Source: Nitrosomonas aestuarii (GTDB lineage: Bacteria > Pseudomonadota > Gammaproteobacteria > Burkholderiales > Nitrosomonadaceae). Taken from it: DNA of 52,134 nt. The notes under the pieces are model-generated. The model was not told the origin of the DNA. It searched no databases and saw only the letters and a list, made by a program, of their open reading frames with translations. Each line of letters starts with the position of its first letter. Position 1 is the stretch's first letter. The position numbers and the translations under genes are program-made. The stretch covers positions 1 through 52,134 of the forward strand of contig NZ_QAAE01000020.1 in assembly GCF_003046585.1 (NCBI RefSeq), written 5' to 3'. Positions 35,212 through 45,636 of this stretch are shown piece by piece.

Positions 35212-35326
35212 TATAAAATCCTTTTGATCGTGTTATTGGTCTTGAAGGGCAGACCTTCATTGGTCAAATTTGATCTAATCCGGCCTGCTCTTCGCTACTC
35301 ATTTTAAATTATAAAACATCAATCTG

Positions 35327-36712
35327 TTATTGCAAGTTACCACTATCACGTTTTAGATTTTCGAAGTAACGTTTGATAACGTCTCTACCCGGCATATTGT
35401 CATGCTTGGTATAAACCATGTAATGAATAATCGCATGTGCAACCAGTGCAATAACCAACCCCTCGAAAATACCTAACTCAAACACCAACAGGCCTGTCGC
35501 TATCGCCAGCATCATTGCATAAGGCCCATAGTGGGTCACATGCACCAGACCGGCAATCATTTTATAGCCTGAGAACATCATAATCGCTGCCAATGCAAAT
35601 TTCGGCAGGTATTCCAGATATTCGGAATTAAACAAAAAGAAACAAACCACCGACCCAATGAAGACCAGCGAGAACTTGGTGTAGGCGCCCGCCAGACGGT
35701 TAGTGGTACTTTTCGCCAGACCATCCAGATTGGTCATACCACCAAAGAAACTTGAGCCCATATTGGCAATCCAGATCGCCAGCAAACTGTTGTTACTGTT
35801 ACATTTGCGCTTTAATGGGTCAATTTTTTCAATCGCGGCGTTACTCATCACCTGCTCAATGACGTCAATCGTTGCCAACATGGCGCAGAATAGTATCATC
35901 AACACCATCATCATAATGGTGACATCCGCTGAAGGCACAGGCAATCTCAGATAAAGATCGACATCTTCAACCACGATCATCGGCACCGGCACAAACAACG
36001 AAACCAAAATGCCGCCAATAATTAACACAAAATAAGGAATGGCCGGCTGTATATCCTTAAATTTGGCAAATAACACCACAAACACTCCCATACCGGCAGC
36101 TGAAATGGCGCACATTGTTATCCGCGCAGTATTCCAGAACTCTTCTGTGACGGCCGGCTCAGGTATCTCATAAGTAAATTCAAAGAATTTCAAGAAAATC
36201 TTCAGACCAATACCAGCCAACAACCCCTCAACCAGATAGACCGGCACCGCAACAAGTAAATACTTTTGCCAGTTGAAATGCCAGCAAACTGCCTGCATCG
36301 CCGCCGTCAGAAAAATACAAAACGCCATGTTTTCCATGCCAAACGAGGCCACACCCAGTGCTAACGCAGGTGCCAGGCCTGCAGCAATACCGGCACTACC
36401 GATATAGTTACCAGGCCTAAACCACGCCATGAACCAGCCAACAAAGCTGGCAAAAACCACAGTGGCCAGACCTACTTTGATGGGATAATCGGACATCATC
36501 GCGATACCGATGGACAATGGAATCGCCATCGTTCCCGTAATGGTACCCGCTGCCGCATCGCGAAGTGCATATTTCGCCTGGAATGCGGCGGCACCGAAAT
36601 GCTTATCGGCAGTCTTTACAACTGATCCATCAGGCGCCAGATTCTCACCACCTGTAGCTGTCCCGCTCGATGCAGGATTATTTCCTTTTACTGCTTCTGT
36701 TTCAGAACTCAT
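35327..36712 (-). CDS. SulP-family anion transporter, probable bicarbonate uptake
   Basis: 461 residues from the ATG with AGGGGA nine bases upstream (a start at 36730 leaves no space for it). After a 45-residue cytoplasmic tail come about 10-12 membrane helices with SulP/SLC26 features: AIPLSIGIAMMSDYPIKVGL near residue 60, NYIGSAGIAAGLAPAL, and the SSFFGGMTNLDGLAKSTTN segment. No STAS domain follows the membrane part. Some SulP proteins (BicA) take up bicarbonate with sodium; others move sulfate. The position next to the DAB locus favours bicarbonate, but selectivity cannot be read here. Confidence 0.8.
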   Translation of the reverse strand: MSSETEAVKGNNPASSGTATGGENLAPDGSVVKTADKHFGAAAFQAKYALRDAAAGTITGTMAIPLSIGIAMMSDYPIKVGLATVVFASFVGWFMAWFRPGNYIGSAGIAAGLAPALALGVASFGMENMAFCIFLTAAMQAVCWHFNWQKYLLVAVPVYLVEGLLAGIGLKIFLKFFEFTYEIPEPAVTEEFWNTARITMCAISAAGMGVFVVLFAKFKDIQPAIPYFVLIIGGILVSLFVPVPMIVVEDVDLYLRLPVPSADVTIMMMVLMILFCAMLATIDVIEQVMSNAAIEKIDPLKRKCNSNNSLLAIWIANMGSSFFGGMTNLDGLAKSTTNRLAGAYTKFSLVFIGSVVCFFLFNSEYLEYLPKFALAAIMMFSGYKMIAGLVHVTHYGPYAMMLAIATGLLVFELGIFEGLVIALVAHAIIHYMVYTKHDNMPGRDVIKRYFENLKRDSGNLQ

Positions 36713-37113
36713 ATAAAACATTCCCCTCAATTAAGAATCTAAATATATTGTTTGTTTTGATTTCGCAACGAAAATTTAACACAGCAAATGTGAAGAATCC
36801 GTGAAGAATTTATAAAGAAACTATGAAGTACTGAAACAAATCCCAATAATAAATATAAGTTATTGTAATTTATATATAAGTTATTAAAAGTTTGTTCTGG
36901 ATTAGCAAAATTGATATCGTAATAACTTGCAAAAATAGTTGATTTAGTCGCGGTCTCGCGGATACGCCGCATATTTCTTTACCCTCCTCCTTTCATCATC
37001 AACACAAAACGCTTGTATCAGAATTTGCTCAGAAGGCAGCAGGAAATTACTTGGGTGAATAAAAACAAATACTGATCATCGCTTGCCCAAGCTTTCACAC
37101 CTTCATCATTTAT
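36713..37113. other. Intergenic AT-rich stretch upstream of the SulP gene
   Basis: 401 bases, strongly AT-rich. Two direct copies of TATAAGTTATT lie about 27 bases apart (near 36853 and 36880) and could be regulator sites for the SulP gene. A 77-codon minus-strand frame here (36739-36972) has no protein-like features and was left out. Confidence 0.4.
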
Positions 37114-38619
37114 TTAGTCATCTAATTTGTAGAGCGCACTGTATTTGGTTTTGAGATAATTAATCAAATGTTGTGGATTCAATGATTCGCCCGTTACCCT
37201 TAACACTAACTCTTGCGGCGTATAGAGCCTGCCCTGGCTGTGAATTTTCTCATTTAACCAGTTTTTGACGGGTTTAAAATTTCCAGCTTCTATATTTTTA
37301 TCCGTATCCGGTAATGCTTTCTGCATCGTCATAAAAAACTGGCATGCATAAATAGCACCCAGTGTATACGAAGGAAAATACCCAAAAGCACCGCTGCTCC
37401 AGTGGGAATCCTGCAACACTCCCAGCGTATCTGTGGGTGGCTTTATTCCTAAATACGTCGCCATTTTTTCATTCCAGACTTGAGGCAAATCGTCAACTGC
37501 AATGCTGCCCTCGAACAATCCCTTTTCAATCTCAAATCGCAGGATGATATGTAATGGATACGTTAATTCATCGGCCTCTACCCGGATAAACCCGGGTTTG
37601 CAGGCATTGATAGCCTGATAAAATGTATCTACCGTAGCTCTTTGCAGACTGCCTGGAAAAGTTTCACAAATCGTTTCAAAATAATGCGCACAGAATACTC
37701 TGCTTTGCGCAATCATGCGTTCCCAGAATAATGACTGCGATTCATGTATACCCATTGTCAATGACTCTGAAACTGGCAAGTCGCTGTATTCAAGCATACG
37801 CCCCTGTTCATAGAGCGCATGCCCTGTTTCATGGATGATGGCATATAATGACTCAACAAAATCATGCGTGTTGTAACGCGTTGTGATACGCACATCTGTC
37901 GGGTGGCTGCCGCCACAAAATGGATGCACAGAAATATCCATGCGCCCTTTGTCAAACTGAAAGCCAATATTTTCACTGATTTTACGCGCCAGCGCAGCCT
38001 GCCTCTCTATCGGAAAATGACCTTGCAGAAAGGAGGTATCCGGATGATAGGAATGCTGTTCTATGCGATGAATGAGCGGTATCAGGGCCGCTTTTAATTG
38101 ATCAAAAATAACGGTAATTTCTGCGGTTGTTGTGCCGCGCTCGAATAGATCGATATTGGCATCATAGGCAGACATGTCCGGAAAAGCGCAGGCCGCCCAT
38201 TCTTTCTTTAGCTTCAGGAACTCTTTAATAACCGGCGCAAAATCAGAAAATTTGTTTTCCTGGCGCGCCTGCACCCAGACAGCATGTCCGTGAGACCCCA
38301 GTTCAGCCAGCGCCTGGACCAATTGCCTGGGAATTTTAGTCATCAAATCGTAATTCCGGCGCGCTTCCTCAATATTGCATTGCTCAATTGCGTTAAAATG
38401 CTCAGTTTGGTCTTGCAATTGTTCCAGACATTCACCCAAAAATGGATCTGTCATGCGCGCATGAATTACACCGGATAGCGCGCCAATCTGCTTTGCCCGT
38501 GCGTGCGCAGCACCCGACGGCATCATCACTTCCTGATCCCACGCAATCGTGCTCAACACGCCGTTTAAACGTGAAATTTCTTCCAGTTTCTCTACCAGAT
38601 TTTGATAATTTTTATTCAT
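37114..38619 (-). CDS. Metallocarboxypeptidase, peptidase family M32 (Taq type)
   Basis: 501 residues, the usual length for M32. The zinc-binding HExxH is present as His263-Glu-Thr-Gly-His267 in IIHETGHALYEQG, followed by the family glutamate in GIHESQSLFWER. The helical N-terminal region (LVEKLEEISRLNGVLSTIAWDQEVMMP) is typical. The enzyme removes C-terminal residues from peptides in the cytoplasm. The ribosome site is weak. The gene stands alone, between a non-coding stretch and sbcC. Confidence 0.9.
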   Translation of the reverse strand: MNKNYQNLVEKLEEISRLNGVLSTIAWDQEVMMPSGAAHARAKQIGALSGVIHARMTDPFLGECLEQLQDQTEHFNAIEQCNIEEARRNYDLMTKIPRQLVQALAELGSHGHAVWVQARQENKFSDFAPVIKEFLKLKKEWAACAFPDMSAYDANIDLFERGTTTAEITVIFDQLKAALIPLIHRIEQHSYHPDTSFLQGHFPIERQAALARKISENIGFQFDKGRMDISVHPFCGGSHPTDVRITTRYNTHDFVESLYAIIHETGHALYEQGRMLEYSDLPVSESLTMGIHESQSLFWERMIAQSRVFCAHYFETICETFPGSLQRATVDTFYQAINACKPGFIRVEADELTYPLHIILRFEIEKGLFEGSIAVDDLPQVWNEKMATYLGIKPPTDTLGVLQDSHWSSGAFGYFPSYTLGAIYACQFFMTMQKALPDTDKNIEAGNFKPVKNWLNEKIHSQGRLYTPQELVLRVTGESLNPQHLINYLKTKYSALYKLDD

Positions 38620-38773
38620 TTTTGCACCAGGTTATCCAGACAATAATCAAACAGCCTCCGGCTTTAATCAATGATTGTCCGATTGAATTGAGCGGTAATT
38701 ATACAAAATGCTTCCCGAGAATACCTAGTACTCCATCAACTGAGTAATGATAAAGTGCCAGACTTATAGAAAC

Positions 38774-41700
38774 TTACGACATACTCACAACGCCAGGCCC
38801 ATCAATCCGACTTCTCCCTCCGGTCCCCGGGGTAATCTGTATCTGTGTATTGATGCGCTCCTTGAGCATTGGCACATGTGAGATTACGCCGATCAATTTG
38901 CCGTTTTGTTGTAGGCTTGCAAGTGCCTCGAGCGCTGTATCGAGCACATCTTCATCCAGCGTCCCAAAACCCTCATCCAAAAATAACGAATCAACCCGAA
39001 CGTTTTTACTGGCCATATGCGATAGCCCCAATGCCAGCGACAAGCTTACGATGAAACTTTCCCCGCCCGAAAGATTCTTGGTAGATCTGATTTCACCATT
39101 CTGATAATTGTCTATTACATTTAACTCGAGTGGCTGCGCATCATCACGCATCAGCAAATAACGATCGGTTAGTTTCTGCAACTGTCGATTAGCGTGGCCG
39201 ATCATGATTTCAAAAGTCAATCCTTGTGCAAAGTTACGATATTTCTTTCCGTCAGCCGAGCCAATCAGACTATGCAACTGATCCCATCGATCACATTCTG
39301 ATTTTTGTGCTTCAACTAACACCTGCTTTTCCTTGATTTTTTTTATAGCTGCTCTGTTATACATCAGCTTATGGTTTAATCCGGCAATGTCTTCCCGGAG
39401 CAGCTTTAATGTTTGCTCGGATAATTTGCTTTCATGCTCCAGCGTTTCTCGTTTGGATGCCGTCATCTTCTTGCCAATTTCTATCATCAGACGATGCTCT
39501 CGATCTTTTTTTCGCGTCTGCAAATCAGCATACCGGTCATCAAGCGCCTTTGCTTCGGTCTTTATTTTCTCTCTTTCCTGTAACGTTAAGCGTTCGGCAA
39601 CAAACAGCTGTTCATGATCAAATCCGGCTGATTGCAAGGTATTCAAAAACGCAGCCTCGAGCTTTTGGAGTTCGGGCTCTTTTTTATCAATTCGCGCTTT
39701 CTGCGAAGCAATATGCGTTGTGATCGTGTGGTGCAGTTGCCTGGCTTCATCCCAAGACAACCGTTCGGTTTTTTCCTTCAATTGCGCATCCAGCACAGCC
39801 TTTTCCAACCGAACTTCCTCTGCATCCGGATTCCGGATTCCAAACAAATTCTCACGCTCAACACTTAGCATCTCAAATTCCTTTTTGAGCGTCTTCAGTA
39901 CAGATTGTTTTTCAAGCAGCGCTTTGTCCTGGGTGTCAATAACCGCTGTGAGCTTTTTCAGATTGCTCTCAAGCTGAGCAATTCGTTTTTCTATGACAGC
40001 TTGCTGTGCTATTCGATTCCGCCAGTTATCCAGCCGTTTTTTCAGAGATTCCAGAAACAAGGGCAAGTCTGTATCGGGCATTTCCTGAATATCCAATGGC
40101 TGCAATCTGGCCAACGCAGATCGATTCAATTCAACAAAATATTGACTGCTTTTCTCAAGCGCCAGCGTCATATCCTGCAGGCTTTTTTCGACATTTCTTT
40201 GTTCATTCGCCGCATCTGTTTCAAGTTTTTCATATACTGTCACTTCCTTAAGCGTCTGCTTCTCTGCTGCCTCCAACACCTTAATTTCAGCCTCAAGTCG
40301 CTCAGCCTTTTCGATAAACGCAGCCAGTTTCATAATTTTTTTCTCGGTTTCATCCATCTGCGGGACATTACCCGCTGCAAATGGATGCTCTGTGGATCCA
40401 CAGAGTGGACAAGGTTTGCCGTCTTCGAGTCTGATTCTCTCAGATTCAAGATCAGCAATCCTGCGCAATAAAGTCATCTCGTGCAATAAAGTGTCTTTTT
40501 CTGCACGATACTCACGCAGCAATCGATTATCCAGCAATGTATTTAAATCGTTCTTGCTGCGTTCAATCTTTTTTTGTACAGCCAACAGATCCTGCCTACG
40601 AACGGTAAGTAAATCTGCTTGAACAGTGAGATTCTTTCGAGTCGATTGCAGTTGCTCTATCACTTTTTCGAGCGTTGCTTTTTTTTCAGCGATATCTTTC
40701 TGAACTGAAATCAGCGTGTTCAGCCGTTCCTCAATGCCGGTCAGATCACTGACAAGCCGCTCATCCCGGGCATTCTTTTGCAAATATTCCTGTATCTGCC
40801 TTAAATCATTTCGGGCCGCCTCCAGTTTCTTTTGTTCCTGCGTCAGAATGCGTTTGTCCAACGCAATCTGCTCTGCAATGTTTTCACGCTGTTCAGCTGC
40901 AGCTTCTATTATTTTTTTTCTGTCAAGAAGTTGCTGATCAAGGCTACGTATTTTCTGGATTAACGGTGCTGCGGCTTTCTGTGCTTTTCTGGTCTTCACG
41001 GTTATCTGTTCGGCACCTTTCAGCATCTGTTCTGTTTTCTGAACGTAGGATGCTACTTCAGGCAGTTTGGATTCCTCAGTTTTAAGCGATTGACGGTCTT
41101 CAAGCTGCTGTTGTCTGAGAGAAATCAATGTGGCGTAATGACCATCGAATTCAGCCGCTTTTTCAGCACGGCGCAATCGTTCCTGCTCCGGTTTAAAAAC
41201 TGCAAACTCAACATTCAGCTTTTCAATCGCTGCAGACAAGGTGTTGACTTCCGATTGCAAGTCATCAATATTTTTTAACCAAGCAAGTGCACCAACTGTT
41301 TGCAGTATTTTTGCGGCAATTTCAGTTTCCTGTTTTTGTTTCTCATGCAGTTCACGGTTCATTTCGATTACCTGTTCACCGGTCAGAATTGTTATACATG
41401 ATATTTCTGCCTGCAACAGGTTTAATTTTTCACGCTCAACACGCTGGCGTTCATGTACTTTAATGGATATCCGGCTGTAAATGTCAGTACCAGTGATTTG
41501 CTCCAGTAGTGGCGCCCGTTCGTCGGAATCTGCCTGTAAAAATGCCGCAAAACCACCCTGCGCAAGTAACATCGAACGGGTAAAACGATCAAAATCCATC
41601 CCGGTCACCTTCTCGATCTGTTTGGCGACTTCAATCATTTTTGTTTCCAGCACTTTTCCTGAATCGGCTTCGGCAATTTCATGCCGGGGCGCCTGCAATT

Positions 41701-42022
41701 CGCCATCCTGTTTCTTCCGGGCTCGATGCTGACTCCAGTGACACCGATAACGACCCGCCTGGGTTGCAAAAGTCACTTCGGAAAAACATTCCCCCATCTG
41801 ACGGGACATGATTTCATTATTGCCTTTGGTAACTTTATTCAGCCGCGGCGTGCGTCCATAAAGTGCCAGGCATATGGCATCGAGGATTGTTGTCTTACCC
41901 GCACCGGTTGGACCGGTAATCACAAAAATCCCGTCTGATACAAATGCGGGGTGCGTAAAATCAATCGCCCATTCACCGATCAGTGAATTAAGATTTTGAA
42001 ACCTTACCTGGAGAATACGCAC
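38774..42022 (-). CDS. sbcC: Exonuclease subunit SbcC (Rad50-like ATPase)
   Basis: 1082 residues. N-terminal ATPase half with Walker A GPTGAGKTT at 37-45 and the Q-loop region LLAQGGFAAF. Two long coiled-coil arms carry a central zinc hook, Cys538-Pro-Leu-Cys541. The C-terminal half has the signature LSGGESFIVSLSLALGLSH and Walker B LFLDEGFGTLD. The start is a GTG with GAGG six bases upstream, 11 bases after the sbcD stop. With SbcD it cuts hairpins and blocked DNA ends during repair. Confidence 0.95.
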   Translation of the reverse strand: MRILQVRFQNLNSLIGEWAIDFTHPAFVSDGIFVITGPTGAGKTTILDAICLALYGRTPRLNKVTKGNNEIMSRQMGECFSEVTFATQAGRYRCHWSQHRARKKQDGELQAPRHEIAEADSGKVLETKMIEVAKQIEKVTGMDFDRFTRSMLLAQGGFAAFLQADSDERAPLLEQITGTDIYSRISIKVHERQRVEREKLNLLQAEISCITILTGEQVIEMNRELHEKQKQETEIAAKILQTVGALAWLKNIDDLQSEVNTLSAAIEKLNVEFAVFKPEQERLRRAEKAAEFDGHYATLISLRQQQLEDRQSLKTEESKLPEVASYVQKTEQMLKGAEQITVKTRKAQKAAAPLIQKIRSLDQQLLDRKKIIEAAAEQRENIAEQIALDKRILTQEQKKLEAARNDLRQIQEYLQKNARDERLVSDLTGIEERLNTLISVQKDIAEKKATLEKVIEQLQSTRKNLTVQADLLTVRRQDLLAVQKKIERSKNDLNTLLDNRLLREYRAEKDTLLHEMTLLRRIADLESERIRLEDGKPCPLCGSTEHPFAAGNVPQMDETEKKIMKLAAFIEKAERLEAEIKVLEAAEKQTLKEVTVYEKLETDAANEQRNVEKSLQDMTLALEKSSQYFVELNRSALARLQPLDIQEMPDTDLPLFLESLKKRLDNWRNRIAQQAVIEKRIAQLESNLKKLTAVIDTQDKALLEKQSVLKTLKKEFEMLSVERENLFGIRNPDAEEVRLEKAVLDAQLKEKTERLSWDEARQLHHTITTHIASQKARIDKKEPELQKLEAAFLNTLQSAGFDHEQLFVAERLTLQEREKIKTEAKALDDRYADLQTRKKDREHRLMIEIGKKMTASKRETLEHESKLSEQTLKLLREDIAGLNHKLMYNRAAIKKIKEKQVLVEAQKSECDRWDQLHSLIGSADGKKYRNFAQGLTFEIMIGHANRQLQKLTDRYLLMRDDAQPLELNVIDNYQNGEIRSTKNLSGGESFIVSLSLALGLSHMASKNVRVDSLFLDEGFGTLDEDVLDTALEALASLQQNGKLIGVISHVPMLKERINTQIQITPGTGGRSRIDGPGVVSMS

Positions 42023-42033
42023 AAGCTGCCTCT

Positions 42034-43329
42034 CTATCTGTGTGCGCGCTCGTCTTCATAAAGAGACATCATTACTTCCTTGTAAGCTTGAATTAATTCC
42101 GGACGTTGCGTATTTGACACATTGTTAGCAGCCAGACAACGCTCGAACACCTCATTGACATCGATATCATCCAGCGTTTCTTCATCATGTATCTGATTAA
42201 GCACCCGATCAATGATACGTGTATTTTTAACGCGCAGCACTTCCAGCTTTGATCCCGCAATGATTGCATCCAGACGCTCGCGCAGGTTCTTCTGAATTTC
42301 ATTACCTTTGAATATGACTTCGAGCCAGACCTGAGATTCGGTTGCTGATAATTCCAGAATTCTGTTTGAAATGGCCTTCCAGTCGCCTTCGACACGTTCG
42401 AGCATCTGGAAAGCAGGTACTGGAATGAGCGTGATTTTTGCTTGAAGATTTTCGATTGACTGACTGCCCTGCTCTTTATGAGCATCAAATTCTACAATTA
42501 CTACACTTTTTTGTTGCCTTGCCTCACCAAATCCCATCGATAACGGCGAACCGCTGTAACGTCTGATTTCAGAACCCCCCACTTTCTGCGGCACATGCAA
42601 ATGCCCGAGCGCCAGATAATCCAGACTATCCGGAAAAATACCCGACGAAACATGCGCCAGTGACCCAACATACAGTTCCCGCACCCCGTCGCCTTCTACG
42701 GTTTGTCCTCCGGCAGTAAAAAGATGCCCCAAGGCAACGATTGGTATCGTCTGTTTTATCAATTGCGCACGTTTCCGCAGCTGTTTCAAAAGCTCATCTC
42801 GCTTTCGTATTGCAATGGCAACCACTTCGCTGTAATGACTGCGAATCCCTTCAATCAATTTACGTTCCTTGTCTTCAACGCTTTCGCCTACTTCCACTAA
42901 GCGAATATCGCGGTCCCGCAGATAAGGGACAGCACAAACAATCAATTCCGGTACCCCATTTTCGTTTTTGAGCACAAGCACTTCATCGTTTAGATACTCA
43001 GACACGCTGCCAACAACGTGTACATCAAGCGTTTTCAGCAGTTCTCTCGGCGCATTGAGAAACGAAGGCGAATCATGATTACCCGCAATCACCACAACAT
43101 GCCGGCAACAGGAAGCCGCAACTCGGCACAGGAAACGATAATAAAGCGTCTGTGAAGCGTTACTAGGCGTAGTGGTATCAAACACATCGCCTGCGACCAG
43201 CAAAGCATCAATTTCTTCACGTTGGATTGTTTCTACCAACCAGGATAGAAATGCCTCAAATTCAGCGTAACGTTTACGGCCATATAGTGTTCGGCCGATA
43301 TGCCAGTCGGAGGTATGGAGAATTTTCAT
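42034..43329 (-). CDS. sbcD: Exonuclease subunit SbcD (Mre11-like nuclease)
   Basis: 431 residues. Phosphoesterase motifs of the Mre11/SbcD nuclease are in order: SDWHIGR at the start, VAGDVFDTTTP, IAGNHDSPSF, and LALGHLHVPQ. These supply the two-manganese site. It starts at an ATG and is followed after 11 bases by sbcC, the usual sbcDC order. It is a little longer than the E. coli protein (400 aa). Confidence 0.95.
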   Translation of the reverse strand: MKILHTSDWHIGRTLYGRKRYAEFEAFLSWLVETIQREEIDALLVAGDVFDTTTPSNASQTLYYRFLCRVAASCCRHVVVIAGNHDSPSFLNAPRELLKTLDVHVVGSVSEYLNDEVLVLKNENGVPELIVCAVPYLRDRDIRLVEVGESVEDKERKLIEGIRSHYSEVVAIAIRKRDELLKQLRKRAQLIKQTIPIVALGHLFTAGGQTVEGDGVRELYVGSLAHVSSGIFPDSLDYLALGHLHVPQKVGGSEIRRYSGSPLSMGFGEARQQKSVVIVEFDAHKEQGSQSIENLQAKITLIPVPAFQMLERVEGDWKAISNRILELSATESQVWLEVIFKGNEIQKNLRERLDAIIAGSKLEVLRVKNTRIIDRVLNQIHDEETLDDIDVNEVFERCLAANNVSNTQRPELIQAYKEVMMSLYEDERAHR

Positions 43330-43695
43330 GATTTAGAGTCACATAGTGGACTATGAAACGAGAAAATATGAGCGCTATTCCTACCTGTACAACCGGTTTT
43401 AATCAAAAGCTGAATAGCGTTTTGTCGGCGAAGTAGACAGACGAACACACCGTGAACCCAACAATATCGGAAACGAAATTTCTCGCGCCAATCTACAATC
43501 CCAACAGATGGTACATTTATAATTAACTGACAAACGCAAAGGCATAATGCCCCACCAGTTCTCTGTTTTTACAAGCCACCCTCGCAATGCGCAGCAACTC
43601 TTAAGCTGGAAATATTCAACCTATCACACCTATTTTCTCCATCGCGCATACTACTGCATATAATGAATTATCCTATGTAGGATTTTTATATTTCA
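43330..43695. other. Intergenic region between lipA and sbcD
   Basis: 366 bases, upstream of sbcD and downstream of lipA, both minus strand. I see no assignable gene, repeat or strong terminator. The sbcDC promoter should be here. Confidence 0.5.
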
Positions 43696-44640
43696 TCAAA
43701 CCACGCCCGCTTCGTGTGCCTGCTGATCGGCATGATAGCTGGAGCGTACCATAGGCCCGCATGCAGCATGAGTAAATCCTATTTTAACCGCAGCCTGTTC
43801 AAATGCTTTGAATCCTTTAGGGGTAACGTAACGCAGAACCGGCAAATGACCAATACTGGGTTGCAAGTATTGACCAATGGTCAGCATTTCCACATTATGG
43901 GCACGTAAGTCGTGCAGTACTTGCAGGATTTCCTCATCGGTTTCACCGAGCCCTACCATCAATCCGGACTTTGTAGGGATCTCAGGGAACCGAGCTTTAA
44001 AATCCATCAAAAGCTTCAATGAATGCTCGTAATCAGCACCAGGGCGGCATTGTTTATACAGCCTCGGCACGGTCTCCAAATTATGATTCAACACATCAGG
44101 CGGACATGCAGCCAGTTTTTCCAGCGCAACTTCCAGCCTGCCCCTGAAATCGGGTACCAGTATTTCAATTTTTGTTTGCGGTGCATGCTGACGTATTTCA
44201 TGGATGCAGTCGGCAAAATGCTGTGCACCGCCATCGCGCAAATCGTCACGATCTACACTCGTAATAACCACATACTTCAGTTTCATGGCGGAAATGGATT
44301 GCGCCAGATGCAACGGTTCCTCAGAATCCGGTGGTTTGGGCCGACCATGGGCTACATCGCAAAAAGGACAACGTCGTGTACAGAGATCACCCAGGATCAT
44401 GAATGTAGCCGTTCCTTTACCAAAACATTCACCAATATTAGGACAAGAAGCCTCTTCACAAACAGTGTGCAGCTTTTGCTCTCTCAGGATGCGTTTGACT
44501 TCATAGAATGCCTGGCTGTTGGAAGATCGTACTCGAATCCAGGATGGTTTGCGCAGCAAATTCTCTCGAGATTGCGGACTGATTTTAACTGGATTACGTG
44601 CTGTTTTGTCAGCACCTTTCTGACGTATTTCAGAAGTCAT
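43696..44640 (-). CDS. lipA: Lipoyl synthase
   Basis: 314 residues. The auxiliary cluster cysteines are Cys61, Cys66 and Cys72 in [12 protein letters not shown], and the radical-SAM cysteines are Cys87, Cys91 and Cys94 in CTRRCPFC. The C-terminal [11 protein letters not shown] contains the conserved serine-rich end. It inserts two sulfurs into octanoyl groups on E2 and H proteins to make lipoate. It follows lipB, 23 bases downstream, in the standard lipB-lipA order. Confidence 0.97.
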   Translation of the reverse strand: MTSEIRQKGADKTARNPVKISPQSRENLLRKPSWIRVRSSNSQAFYEVKRILREQKLHTVCEEASCPNIGECFGKGTATFMILGDLCTRRCPFCDVAHGRPKPPDSEEPLHLAQSISAMKLKYVVITSVDRDDLRDGGAQHFADCIHEIRQHAPQTKIEILVPDFRGRLEVALEKLAACPPDVLNHNLETVPRLYKQCRPGADYEHSLKLLMDFKARFPEIPTKSGLMVGLGETDEEILQVLHDLRAHNVEMLTIGQYLQPSIGHLPVLRYVTPKGFKAFEQAAVKIGFTHAACGPMVRSSYHADQQAHEAGVV

Positions 44641-44663
44641 ATGATGTTTATTATTTCCTTTTC

Positions 44664-45302
44664 TTAATGAGTTAATTCATTTTGCAAATGATCGGCCAAC
44701 TTTAAGCTGAGTGCCTCCAATCCATCCGTGATCCCCTGATCCTTTGTTTGCGTCACCCGCATACCCGCATAGCCACATGGGTTAATAGCAGAAAACGGCC
44801 GCAAATCCATATCAACATTCAATGCAATCCCGTGGTAACAGAAATTTTTTTTTATTTTCAACCCTAGCGATGCAATTTTAGCTTTGCCAACATAGACACC
44901 CGGTGCATCAATACGTCCATGCGCTTTGACCTGGTATTCGCCCAACAAGTTTATCACAGCGTTTTCCATTCTTCTGACCAGCTCACGTACACCCAACCTT
45001 AACCGTTTGATATCCAATAGCAAATAGGCAACTAACTGTCCTGTGCCGTGATAAGTAATCTGCCCTCCACGATCTGTTTTTATCACGGCAATATCATTTT
45101 CAATCAATAAATGTTCCGGTTTGCCAGCAACACCTTGTGTATAAACAGCAGGATGCTGTAATAACCATATTTCATCACATGTTTGTGATGTGCGCGTATC
45201 AGTAAAATCCTTCATAGCCTTCCAGGTCGAATCATAATCCGCCAGCCCCTTTTGTCTGATAATAAAACGATGACCAAGCGCAGTTTTATCATTCAGTGCC
45301 AT
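44664..45302 (-). CDS. lipB: Octanoyl-ACP:protein octanoyltransferase
   Basis: 212 residues from the ATG at 45302 (a TTG at 45323 adds seven). LipB features: [16 protein letters not shown] (78-93), catalytic Lys142 in [11 protein letters not shown], and acyl-enzyme Cys176 in INPCGYAGM. It transfers octanoate from acyl carrier protein to lipoyl domains for LipA. It lies 28 bases after ybeD and before lipA. Confidence 0.95.
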   Translation of the reverse strand: MALNDKTALGHRFIIRQKGLADYDSTWKAMKDFTDTRTSQTCDEIWLLQHPAVYTQGVAGKPEHLLIENDIAVIKTDRGGQITYHGTGQLVAYLLLDIKRLRLGVRELVRRMENAVINLLGEYQVKAHGRIDAPGVYVGKAKIASLGLKIKKNFCYHGIALNVDMDLRPFSAINPCGYAGMRVTQTKDQGITDGLEALSLKLADHLQNELTH

Positions 45303-45330
45303 ACGTGCCGAACCTTGATTCAAGCTAATA

Positions 45331-45594
45331 TCAGAGAACGACCGACACCATCGGATGACTGGTCAATGCACGATAAAGCGCATCCAGTTGACTGCGTGAT
45401 GTCGCGTGAATAGTGCAGGTAATACTGAGATAATTGCCACTCTTGCTTGAGCGAACCTCCATGGTAGTTTCATCGAAATCAGGCGCATGATGTTTAACAA
45501 TCGCCAGCGTTATCGGTGCAAAATCCTGTTCCGCTTTGCCCATAATTTTAATCGGGAAATCGCAGGGATATTCAATTAAGGAATCTTCAGACAT
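45331..45594 (-). CDS. YbeD/DUF493 family protein
   Basis: 87 residues with the ACT-like DUF493 fold: YPCDFPIKIMG at the start, RSSKSGNYLSITCTIHATS in the middle, and LYRALTSHPMVSVVL at the end. Its place directly before lipB is the conserved one in proteobacteria (dacA-ybeD-lipB-lipA). The function is not established; a regulatory role has been proposed because of the ACT-like fold. Confidence 0.93.
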   Translation of the reverse strand: MSEDSLIEYPCDFPIKIMGKAEQDFAPITLAIVKHHAPDFDETTMEVRSSKSGNYLSITCTIHATSRSQLDALYRALTSHPMVSVVL

Positions 45595-45636
45595 GCAGAT
45601 ATTAAAAAATTGCTGTTATGATTTAATACGCAGTTT

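Noticed and set aside
36739..36972. 77-codon minus-strand frame upstream of the SulP gene
   Set aside because: AT-rich non-coding stretch; Asn/Tyr-rich product without start signal or motif.
39905..40471. 188-codon plus-strand frame
   Set aside because: It lies opposite sbcC, whose zinc hook and coiled coils are intact; the plus-strand product is a Phe/Leu/Ser-rich mirror of coiled-coil codons.
44023..44667. 214-codon plus-strand frame
   Set aside because: Fully opposite lipA, which has all cluster cysteines; no motif in the mirror product.
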